Assembly: GCF_041146395.1 (NCBI RefSeq)
Contig: NC_091010.1
Span: 53,030,001-53,094,000, forward strand
Length of the DNA: 64,000 nt
Direction of reading: 5' to 3'
DNA from: Eulemur rufifrons
Lineage: Eukaryota > Chordata > Mammalia > Primates > Lemuridae
Position numbers and translations under genes: made by a program. The stretch's first letter is position 1; the number at the start of each line of letters is the position of its first letter. The notes beneath the pieces are model-generated. The model worked only from the letters and a program-made list of their open reading frames with translations. It made no database searches and was not told where the DNA came from. Positions 1 to 9,509 of this stretch are shown here, piece by piece.

Positions 1-245
1 ATCAAATAGTAGTTCTACTTGTAGTTCTTTGAAGTATTTCCATATTACTTTCCACAGAGGTTGCACTAGTTTGCAGTCCCACCAGCAGTATGTGAGTGTT
101 CCTATCTCTCCACTTCCATGCCAAAATTTATTGTTTTGGGACTTTTTGATAAAGGTCATTCTCACTGGAGTTAAATGATATCTCATTGTGATTTTGATTT
201 GAATTTCCCTGATGATTACAGATGTTGAGCATTTTTTCATGTTTT
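1..245 (-). mobile_element. L1 (LINE-1) 3' fragment, antisense
   Basis: Read on the minus strand this is the end of L1 ORF2 and the start of the 3' region. The 'cagtcccaccagcagtatg' and 'ggtcattctcactggagtta' blocks match the usual antisense signature of that part of L1. It runs off the left edge of the window, so its full extent is unknown. No intact frame remains. Confidence 0.8.
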
Positions 246-1484
246 TTGGCCAGAACTTAGTTATTAAGGGAAGAGAATCTTTTATGAAGAGGTAAAATAT
301 TCCTCTGATGTGGTAGAAGCCAGAATAACCAAGTGCTTTGATATATTTCAACCAGCTGTTGTATAATCATTTTTCCCTTCCTAACCTTTGAAGAAAGTTC
401 CCATGGATGGTACGGACCTATGCAGCAGAAGCCTTGGGAAGGAAAACACTGCATTAACCCACAATCTTGGGTATCCTGGAGAAGGAGGAAACAGGAATCC
501 TATAATGAAACAAATTCTTATAACACAAACATAAATAAAACAAAAAATGCTCTAGAACTAAATAAAGCTAAAGAGTTGTGGAAGAAAGTAAGTTGAGACC
601 AGAGATAATAAAAGGCAGAGCAACATGTGGAATAAACAGATAATGAAATGATTTTCCAAAAATGTTTCATGCAGCCTCCACTAGTTAGCCTGTATTAACA
701 TTAGCATTAGAAAGAGTGGACCCTCTTTAGTATCAACCAATGTATGAGTGGCCTTTTAGAAATTAAAGAGGAAGGAGACAGAAAGTGAGAGAGGGAGAAA
801 AGGAGGGAGGACAAGAAGAAGAAGAGAGCAGGAGTGAGGATGGGGAGAGAATCATTTCAAGTATTATGGAAATGAAAGAAAAAAATCTCCTCTTGGGAGC
901 GCCAAAATGTTCAGACACATATATTTAGCACACATTCAGCAAATACATAATTTGAATGTTGTATATGCCAGACTTTGTGCAAAGTTATGAAATCTGAAAA
1001 TGGAAAATCATTATATCCGATTTCAAAGGATTGGGGTCCAGACTTTGAGTCCTTGCCTTACAAGAGAAAAGGCCCAGGTCTGAACAGGTGCAGTCCTAAG
1101 GACAGGACAGCGCAACTGTTTGCAAATGGCCATTTGTCTAAAACCAGAACCCGATGATCCTGAGGATTGCTCTGGTTTCATTATGTCTTAGGAGGAAGAG
1201 GAATTGCAGAGAATTAAACATTGGAAGTTCTACCAATCAAATCTTTTAGGGAGTTAACAAATTCCATATTTAGTATTATACATATGGCATTTGAAGATAG
1301 TCATATTTAAATAATCCAGTCTTAACATCTCTACCTTGTTCTTCCTGTTTTTATTCACATTTCCAACCTAAATTGATGTTTCAATTCAGGAGCAGGCAAA
1401 TTTGAGTAACTATATATAAAACATATTAATTTTAAATTGCATTGAAAATGACATATATTGGTGTAGGAGGGTAGGGGATAAACA
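246..1484. other. Unassigned non-coding stretch
   Basis: I recognise no gene or named repeat here except the purine-rich tract at about 762-855. The short open frames at 257-454 (minus) and 975-1157 (plus) have no protein features and no supporting splice signals. Confidence 0.5.
762..855 (+). repeat. Purine-rich (GA) low-complexity tract
   Basis: About 90 bases on the plus strand are almost all A and G, built from gag/gaag/agg motifs with a few interruptions. Such tracts form by slippage from poly-A or GA seeds. Confidence 0.8.
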
Positions 1485-1690
1485 CTTTAGAACGAGACAG
1501 GCCTGAGATTTGATCTAAATTCTGCTATTCACTCAGTATGGGGCCTTTAGCAAGTTGCTTAATTCTGTGTATATTCCATTTCCTTATCTGTAAAATGGGT
1601 ATAATAAAACTGTGATGTTCAGAGTACCAAATATATTAATGTATTAACAGTGCTACCTTAGTATCAGTGATAGAATAGGCACTCAAAGAT
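1485..1690 (+). mobile_element. MIR SINE, sense
   Basis: The order of blocks follows MIR: a body resembling 'gagacaggcctgagatttga', 'agcaagttgcttaattctgt', then 'ttccttatctgtaaaatggg' and a tail ending in 'aggcactcaaaga'. Strongly diverged, as expected of an ancient mammalian element. Confidence 0.8.
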
Positions 1691-1739
1691 ATCCTTAATA
1701 AAATTGGTATGTCAAAGAGATAACTTCATTTTCATGTTT

Positions 1740-2138
1740 ATTGCAGCACTATTTGTTTTTGTTTGTTTGGTTTTTTTTTTTGTTTGTTTTTGTTTTTTTT
1801 GAGACAGAGTCTCACTCTGTTGCCCAGGCTAGAGTGAGTGCCATGGCGTCAGCCTAGCTCACAGCAACCTCAAACTCCTGAGCTCAAGGGATCCTCCTGT
1901 CTCAGCCTCCCGAGTAGCTGGGACTACAGGCATGCGCCACCATGCCCGGCTAATTTTTTCTATATATATTTTTAGCTGTCCATATAATTTCTTTCTATTT
2001 TTAGTAGAGATGGGGTCTCACTCTTGCTCAGGCTGGTCTCGAACTCCTGAGCTCAAACGATCCACCCGCCTCGGCCTCCCAGAGTGCTAGGATTACAGGC
2101 GTGACCACCGCGCCCGGCCAAATTGCAGCACTATTTGT
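1740..2138. repeat. Target-site duplication flanking the first Alu
   Basis: The 17-base sequence attgcagcactatttgt occurs at 1740-1756 and again at 2122-2138, on either side of the Alu. It is a perfect direct repeat of the length L1-mediated insertion produces, and fixes the Alu boundaries. Confidence 0.92.
1757..2121 (-). mobile_element. Alu SINE, lemur-type dimer, antisense
   Basis: On the plus strand it reads from the T-rich complement of the poly-A tail (1757-1800, broken up by G) through 'gagacagagtctcactctgt' to 'cgcgcccggcc'. Both 7SL-derived monomers are present, and the middle region holds the long A/T insert ('ctatatatatttttagctgt', 'ccatataatttctttctatt') that I know from strepsirrhine Alus. 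Full length with an intact target-site duplication, so a fairly young insertion. Confidence 0.95.
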
Positions 2139-2485
2139 AATAGCCAAGATGTGAAATCAAACCAAGTGCCCAAAAACTGATGAAGGGATAAAGAAAATGT
2201 GGCATATGTATACTATGGAATATTATTCAACCATAAAAAGAATGAAATTCTGCTATTTATGAAAACATGGATGAACCTGAAGGACATCACATTAAGTGAA
2301 ATAAGCCAGACACAGAAAAACAAATACTGCATGATCTCACTCGCATATGGAATTTTTTTTTAAGTTGTGAGTAGCATGAATATGGTTTGAGTTGAGGGCA
2401 GCAACTAAGAAAGGACATAAAATATTTCAGAGCCCCATTAATATAGATTGTGTAAACCAAAAAACAAAAAATCTTAATCATCCCA

Positions 2486-3190
2486 CTGACTGAATGGACC
2501 CCTCCTGGCCAAGGGGACCCCAGAAAAACCTTAAAACTGAGCTCCCAGCCATCATGGAAAAGGTCAGACACACCCCTTATGCCTATCCCTTTGGGCGTTT
2601 AAACACAACAGATTTAATGTTAAAATAGACATCATAAGACTGACAAAACAGACTTTGTGGCAACAAGATACTAAATGACAAACAGGACCTGAGGCCATGA
2701 AAGGCAAAGATTAAATCCGTCCTTGCAAACCATGAAATCTCTTTAAACTGTATTTTCCCCCTTAATTTGGTTGGTGTAGTAGGGCTCGCTCTCCAACCCG
2801 ACTGATACAGCAGCACGTGAGAGACAGCAGACCATCTTATCTTAACTCAAGCATTCCTTTCTAAGGATGCCAAGTCTTTAGACAAAGCATTATTGTTTTT
2901 AACCAATTACATATCAAAGAATCTCTGAACCCACCTATAATCTGTAAAGTCCTGCTTGGAGATGTCCAGCCATTTCAGGCCAAACCAATGTATATATTGA
3001 TTTATGATTTTCCCTCTAATTCCTGTCTCCATGAATGTATATAACCAAATTATAATCCAACCATCTCAGGTGCACTTTCTAGGAACTCTTGAGATTGAGA
3101 AGCTGCAGGCCATAGGCACTCATATTTGGCTCAGAATAAACCTCTTTAAATTATTTTATAGAATTTGCTTTTTTTTTTCCTATTAACAAT
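2486..3190 (+). mobile_element. Probable solo LTR of an old endogenous retrovirus
   Basis: About 700 bases end in an LTR-like 3' part: a TATA-like stretch near 3040, then 'ggctcagaataaacctcttt' containing the polyadenylation signal AATAAA at about 3134-3139, and a T-rich end near 3180. The upstream part ('tggacccctcctggccaagg') also resembles gamma-class LTRs. No internal viral genes adjoin it, so it looks like a recombined solo LTR. The family is not verified and I could not find a clear target-site duplication. Confidence 0.6.
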
Positions 3191-3221
3191 TGCCTTATCT
3201 TGAAGGTCCTTGGCATATTAA

Positions 3222-3305
3222 TCCCTCATTTCATAGATAAAGAAACTGAGACCCAGAAAGGACAAGGAATTTGTTCATTTCTTATTCAATATTATAAATC
3301 CAAGT
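3222..3305 (-). mobile_element. MIR fragment, antisense
   Basis: 'tcatagataaagaaactgag' followed by an A/G-rich block is the reverse complement of the MIR core around 'cctcagtttcctcatctgta'. Only this part is recognisable. Confidence 0.6.
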
Positions 3306-3454
3306 GATCAAGGAATATGAAAATACATATCTCTCCATCTTTATTTAGAAAACTTGCTGTATTAAGGCAGGGATTTTTGTGAGCTTTTCTTACTCAAATA
3401 TTTTGGGCACATAATAAATATTTGCCAAGTTCATCCTAAAAATCTCTCCAGTTG

Positions 3455-3650
3455 GGGTCCATATAGCATAGTGGTTAAGAGGTTGAATTCTCAGATATTA
3501 ATCTAAATAACGTCTGTGGCCCTTAGCACTTGAACCTCTCAAGTCTCAAATGGAAGGCCAAGTGGGATAATGCATACAGACGATCTCACACAGCTGGCAC
3601 GTAGGAAGTACTCAGTAATACTCAGCATAAACAAAGGGCATTGTCATCAT
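3455..3650 (+). mobile_element. MIR SINE, sense
   Basis: It opens with 'atagcatagtggttaagagg', a near match to the MIR 5' end, and closes with 'cagctggcacgtaggaagta', matching the MIR tail 'tggcacatagtaagcgctca'. The middle is diverged. Confidence 0.8.
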
Positions 3651-3654
3651 ATAC

Positions 3655-4685
3655 TTCCTCACAGATACAGATTACATTATGACTAAGAAGAGTTTTTATT
3701 TGACTCTAACACAAACTTTAAAAATGAGTCAGAAAAATACAATGAATCACAAACCTGAGGTTCAGAAATAAGTAATTTGTCCAGATTCACACAATTTACT
3801 GAGGCAGAAGCCTTCTTTAGTAATAAATATGAACTTTGTCAGAGTTTTCCCTCCTTCCAGACTTTACAATATTAATTGCTGAAGAAGGACATTGGGTTCC
3901 ATATAAAAAATAAGTCTTTTAATATTATTACACAATTATACATTTTAATAACAGAAAGTGATTAACAGACAGATGATTCAGACTGATTTTAAGTTCTGTG
4001 TAGGTTATCCCCATGAGCCAAGGAAGTGAAATATCCAAGTATCTAACTACAGAATAATTACTGGTCAAAATTTAGATGATGAATTTTAAAAAGCACAGAT
4101 AAAAAACCAGCAGATGGAAAATAAAGTATGATGCTTGTATAAAAATAAATACAAAGAAGAACAGAAAGTCGACGGAGAGCCTTCAAAATAATACTTTAAA
4201 AACAGGAAGTGTTTCTCTGAAAGCCAAATTTAACAGAAAATGTATGGGGGAAATAGACAGGAGAGATATGGAGTACCATAGAAAATAAATATCTAGAATT
4301 GAAAGTTAAAGAGGATGATCTCAAATTGCTACGGTCAGGCTACAATCCCAATGTCTTCCACTGAGCACCATTATTTGAGGGGTCTTGGTCTTGAGTCCAC
4401 CAGTGGTTTGTCAGCTTAAGAGTGGAAACTATGCTATGCTTTCCACGAAACCTTATGGACATTTACATGGCTCAAATTATAAATAATTCACAGTTTCAGA
4501 AAATATCGTACTCTTTCAGTGGTGATTTACTGAGAATAAGCTGGAATGAGACAATTTGTCTATAAAACAGATGTTTCCCTGCTGCAAATATGTAACCAGT
4601 TTTCTCCAAATTCACAAAATGAGCCTACTCTATTTAAACAAATTCCAATCAAAAAGTAATAGATAGCTACAGTAATATCAAAGCT
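3655..4685. other. Unassigned non-coding stretch
   Basis: A/T-rich sequence without a recognisable gene. A short MIR-like piece ('aataagtaatttgtccagat') lies near 3765-3800; nothing else is identifiable. Confidence 0.5.
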
Positions 4686-4689
4686 ACAT

Positions 4690-4862
4690 ATTATACATGC
4701 TGCTCATCATGTATTTTTCACATGCGTTAGCTCATTTAAGCATCACAATAACCTCGAGGTAGGATGGGGGAAGTATTTTATTTACTAATGGAAAAAATGA
4801 GGCTCAGCATGGTCAAGTGACTTGTTGAACGTCACATAGTTAATTATCCTACCCTATTTTGA
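4690..4862 (-). mobile_element. MIR SINE, antisense
   Basis: 'cgttagctcatttaagcatc' and 'aataacctcgaggtaggatg' followed by 'aaaaaatgaggctcagcatg' and 'caagtgacttgttgaacgtc' give the MIR consensus in reverse order with many substitutions. Confidence 0.75.
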
Positions 4863-4869
4863 TTGCATC

Positions 4870-7800
4870 ACTCTAATGCAGCTCCTTCAACACCACTGAA
4901 ATATCAAGACACTTCAGTAAGTTTAAGTATATGATCAATAATTCAAGGGGCTACTAATTGAATAGGGCAACATTTATGCATATATTAATAGGAATCACTT
5001 CTCTAAGAAGTACTACCAGAGATCATGTGACAGTTGCAACTCAATCCACCTTGTCATAATCATTCCTCTAGCTAAATTATTCAGATTAGGAATTGCATGC
5101 CCTTTAGCTTTAAGTAAAATGCAGATAAACACATTTTTGTCTCAAGCTCCTCACTAAACACATTAATATGTATTTTCTCAAAAAAAAATAAACAAATATA
5201 CTTTAACCATGAACAGGTGAAGGCATCAGGAGAGTCCATTCAAGAATAAGGAAAGAGCAAATTAGTTTGCTGGTTTCAGCAAACCTATACTGTGAGGCCT
5301 GCACTTCAAGCATGTCATTTTGGAATAAACATCTTCGGGGAGGCAGCTACACAGATGCTTTCACAGCAGAGAGATGAGCGGAAATGAGCACCTGAGGGAG
5401 CTATCAATGAACAGCAGACGTTTGCTGGTGAGCTGGGATCAGTGACTTTAATTCCAAAAGTAAAATGATCTTTGAAAAGGAAGAAAAGCCCAGTGTTATC
5501 AGTCACTTTTGTGGCATCCCTGTGTACTGTGTAACTAATTGGGTGTGAGAGCCAGCTCCTTTCTGGGGGAAGGAATCACAACATTCACCTACTTGAAATG
5601 TTTGGATAACATTGTCTTTTCTACAAAACTTCAGGAAAAGGAAACCCTTGAGTCTTCAAACTCTCAAGGAAGTTTTTTGTTGTTATTGGTAATTTAGGAG
5701 TGGAGAAGTGAGAACAAAAAGTTTCCAAGTGATTATGATGTTTTTCTTTCACATTTAAACTAAAAGAAAATGAATTGAATATACAGATTTAAATCAACAA
5801 CAAATGAATAAGGAAAAAATTATAAATATGTCAATGTCATTATTTAAACCAAATACCTACAGAGTATTATTCTTAATTAAAGAGCTGTCATCATTAATAC
5901 TGTTTGGGTGTAAGCAGAAATAGTTCCCCATCTTGGAGTCACATAGGTATTCATTCAAATCCCCAGCAGCTACTTAAAAACTATGTGGATTTTGGAATAC
6001 GCATTAAATATTTTTGGTCACAAAACAAAACAACAACCTTAGCAATATAAGCAAAGGTGCTGCGGTTTCTCATTGAATCCAATAAATAGTTGAATACTCA
6101 ATTCATGGGAGGCATTAGAACCTGGGCATTTCCAGGAACTTCAACAATTGAATTTACAGGAATTTTTCTCTGGAATTTTGCCATTAAAAAGTCTCAGTTG
6201 TAGTTGATTGTCACAGTTGCTCATATGGAAGAGAGGTTGACACTCTGAAGAACATCTTGTTAAGATGAAAATATTGAGAGGAAGCTTGGTTTATTGATTC
6301 ATGTTACCTTTGGGCCATAAATTCAGAAGTGGTAAAGGTCAATTGCATATATATATTTTTTTCTTTTTTCTTCTATAACTAATTAGGTTTTCCTCCATCC
6401 TAGCAACCCTCAGGTGCCCACTATATAAACTTGTCCTCATTGCCGATCATCTATTTTTATTTTCTTTACTGATTTTGTGTCCTAATTATGTCTAAAATAT
6501 CAAATATTTTCAAATTATTTAATTCTTCCCTCCAACACCTGCAAAGAAAGCCCCAGCTAAAAAGACAATGCCTTCTCTCCCAAGGAGTTGAAGATAACCA
6601 GGGTGCAGCTTAAGATACTTTAAGATAAAAGCCATAGTAATCTCATGTTTAAAAAAAAAAAAAAAAAGACAGCAAGACAGCAGTCACCACACTGGCTTGT
6701 GGTCAGAGAGCTTCCCATTGTTTTGTAGTTCTCAAGAGTAACCAGGAAAGTACTAAGAATACTTGAGTTCATATATTTTTAAGTCTGATTGTTTGTGATC
6801 TCTATCCGCGTCCAGCTATCACTGACACAGAGAGTGTCTTCTTTTTTCTGTAAAATATGAAGAAATGTGTACTAAGCAGTCCCTTCTGTGACATGAGGTA
6901 GAGAGACAAGACAGTGAGATATAATGCTAAGAGCACATGGATACTCTTCTCTGCATCATAAAATAGCTTTATCATCTTAACAGAGGCAAAAATAAAGACT
7001 GATCATGTACAGTCTCACATTTACGATGCATTCTTTTAAAGTTGCAATCTCAGGCTGAAGTTGGAAATCTAATAAAGTTAACTTTCATTGCTGCTATCAT
7101 ATGCCTTTGAGCAAATCTTTCATTCTTTCACTCCCAAAATATTTCTTTCATTTCAATAGCAGATACTGAGTCAGGCAGGGCAAATTCAAGATTAAATAAA
7201 CAAGAAAGCCACAGATAAGTCTGTAAAGAACAGACCATTTTTTTACGCTATCTTTAAGCAAGATTTTTATCCTTTCCCTTTTCCACTGTGACACCTTGTT
7301 ACTGGTGCTGAAGGCCTATTATTTCCACAGGTTGGCTAAGTGCAAGAAAGCAAGGTATTTAAAAAGGTCATTAGCATCTTTCTAATTTTGTAGTTATACA
7401 AATTGACTGCAGTCCTTGTCAGTTCTTTTCCTCTGGTTAATACTACCTTCCTGAAGTCATTCTAACCAACGATTAAAGACAAGATGTTACAATATCAAGT
7501 CCCTGCAGGTAAGGAGAAAAATGAGGCAGCCTGAGTATCACAAAACAGAGAGAACATCAGAAACTGGAGAGTGTATGGCCATCTACAGTGGGTAGAAATT
7601 CAAGCCCAGTGTGTGAGATCTTTCCATTCTTAAAAAAGCTAGAATTCGAAGCAATAACTAAAATGTCCTGAGTTTCAATTGTGGACAAACTATTTTAAAA
7701 GCGTTAAACACTTTGTTGGTCAAACAAAATAGATTGTTGATCTGAATTATATTCAAGAGCTATGAGTCTGGGATTTCTGTGAGCCAAGGACTCCCTGAAA

Positions 7801-8101
7801 ACAGGCAAATGGTTTCTGCTTTCTTTTTTTTTCCCCACAACCCCCACCAGAGTGGGTTCATAGTTTCCCTTCAGGAAAAACTGACTGATCAGGAGATAGA
7901 CAGCTCCTATCCAGGAACAAAGCAAAATAAGATGGAAACAAGCCATTATTACAGAGTCCCCTGGTCCACTCCTAGACTGGGGGTCAGTTAGCATTTGCCC
8001 CTCCCTGGCTCAGTGATGTGGGTACTGAGGGGAAGAAAACTCTCCTCCCATTCCATTTTCCAGATGCATGCTCCTCCTGCCAGTCACCACACACATTCAC
8101 C
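4870..8101. other. Long stretch without recognised repeats or genes
   Basis: About 3.2 kb with no element I can name, apart from an A-run at about 6650-6667. Frames at 5315-5506 (minus), 7704-7994 (minus) and 7779-7991 (plus) are short, the last two overlapping on opposite strands, and have no domain signature. The block 5220-5570 is low in simple repeats and is noted as a possible conserved element. Confidence 0.5.
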
Positions 8102-8340
8102 TTGGGACTTAATCCATAATCACATGAACCAATTCTTTATTCTATATATAGTAAAGAAAAAAATATATATATATATTATGTATAGTATATAATAGAAATA
8201 TATATATTAGGTATAGTATATAATAGAAATATATTATATAATATATAATAAAGAAAATATATATGATATATAATACAGAAAATATGTATATATATATAAA
8301 AAATAAAGAATTCATTCATGTGAATATGGATTAAGTCCAA
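8102..8340. repeat. AT-rich palindrome (inverted repeat with TA-rich core)
   Basis: The left arm at about 8102-8141 and the right arm at about 8302-8340 are reverse complements over roughly 40 bases with a few mismatches. The left arm starts 'ttgggacttaatccataatc' and the right arm read in reverse starts 'ttggacttaatccatattca'. Between them lie about 160 bases of TA-rich sequence with recurring 'gtatagtatataatagaaat' units. The whole could extrude as a cruciform. Confidence 0.85.
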
Positions 8341-8627
8341 CATCTGCAGTTGGCAAGCTAGACATACAGGAGAGCTGATAGAACAGTTCCAGTTCAGAGG
8401 CCTAAAGGTTCAATACACATGAAAAAGTGATGTTTTGGTTCAAGTACCAAGGCAAGAAAAACATGGCATTCCACCTCAAAATAGTCAAGGCAGGAGTTCT
8501 GTCTCACATATAGGAGGCAGCCTCTTTGTTTTATTCAGGACTTCAACTGATCGGAAGAGGCCCAGCCCACAATCTACTTTACTCAGTCTACCAATTCAAA
8601 TGTTAATCTCATCTATAATTGTATTTG

Positions 8628-8997
8628 ATTCAGAATAATATTTTTTTTTTTTTTTTTTGAGACAGAGTCTCACTCTGTTGCCCGGGCTAGAGTGAGTGCC
8701 GTGGCGTCAGCCTAGCTCACAGCAACCTCAAACTCCTGGGCTTAAGTGATCCTACCGCCTCAGGCTCCCAAGTAGCTGGGACTACAGGCATGCGCCACCA
8801 TGCCCGGCTAATTTTTTGTATATATATATTTTAGTTGTCCATATAATTTCTTTCTATTTTTAGTAGAGACGGGGTCTCTCTCTTGCTCAGGCTGGTCTCG
8901 AACTCCTGACCTCGAGCGATCCACCCGCCTCGGCCTCCCAGAGTGCTAGGATTACAGGCGTGAGCCACCGCGCCCAGCCTAATTCAGAATAATATTT
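8628..8997. repeat. Target-site duplication flanking the second Alu
   Basis: 'attcagaataata' at 8628-8640 is repeated at 8982-8994 right after the Alu. It proves insertion by target-primed reverse transcription into the older repeat. Confidence 0.9.
8641..8981 (-). mobile_element. Alu SINE, lemur-type dimer, antisense
   Basis: It starts with an uninterrupted T-run (complement of the poly-A tail, 8641-8659), then 'gagacagagtctcactctgt', and ends 'ccaccgcgcccagcc'. The middle holds the same strepsirrhine-type segment as the first Alu ('tatatatattttagttgtcc'). The clean tail suggests it is younger than the copy at 1757. Confidence 0.95.
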
Positions 8998-9058
8998 GAC
9001 CACATGTCTGAGCACCCTGTGGTTCAGTCATGTTGACACACAAAATTAACCATCACAA

Positions 9059-9509
9059 TATTCTCTGTAGAGAATACTGGAGCTGCACAGCATCTGAAGA
9101 TGTAGTTTGTTTCGGAAAAATTGGGGTAAGGCCTTCTTCATTTCTGAATTTGGTTATTGTGGTATTCTCATTGTCTGAGCTGTTGTGAAAACTGGATTAC
9201 CTTGAAGCAGAGCTATCATGAAGACAGGAAGCTTGGTCATGTACTGTCTATGTATGTAGCAGAGAATCTGAAGTGGATCTATATCTAAGGATATAGGGTC
9301 TTGTTTTCCAGATGCTTCACCTGGCAACTTGTCTTTCAGGGCCTGTATAAGTATGGACTCAGAACCCTCATACCTATTCCACTCAGGTGTTGTATAGCTC
9401 TGCCTCTATTCACCACCAGCTTGGAATCATTACTTCCTTGTGCCAGGAAAAATCAGCTGACATTGCAGAAGAGACCTTACAGGCAAGAAGGAATTCAAGA
9501 GCACATCAA
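9059..9509. other. Unassigned stretch between old repeat and L1
   Basis: No recognisable gene or repeat. A small inverted repeat (attctctgtagagaat) marks the left edge at about 9060-9075. The frame 9301-9513 has no domain features. Confidence 0.45.

Larger units (their letters stand above)
1708..2395 (+). mobile_element. L1 3' end fragment, interrupted by an Alu
   Basis: Two pieces (1708-1756 and 2122-2395) belong together. The first reads 'gtcaaagagataacttcatt' and the second continues 'taatagccaagatgtgaaat' through 'tggaatattattcaaccata' and 'ataagccagacacag', the standard L1 ORF2 3' end. The Alu at 1757-2121 sits exactly between them with a duplicated target site, so the L1 was there first. 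Confidence 0.88.
8341..9058 (-). mobile_element. Old dispersed repeat split by an Alu
   Basis: Pieces 8341-8640 and 8982-9058 form one ancient interspersed repeat: 'ggcaagctagacatacagga', 'gacttcaactgatcggaaga', 'aaatgttaatctcatctata', and after the Alu 'gaccacatgtctgagcaccc' and 'cacaaaattaaccatcaca'. I remember this order from a common mammalian repeat whose family name I cannot state with certainty. The strand is nominal. It begins directly at the palindrome, so the palindrome may derive from it. Confidence 0.6.
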
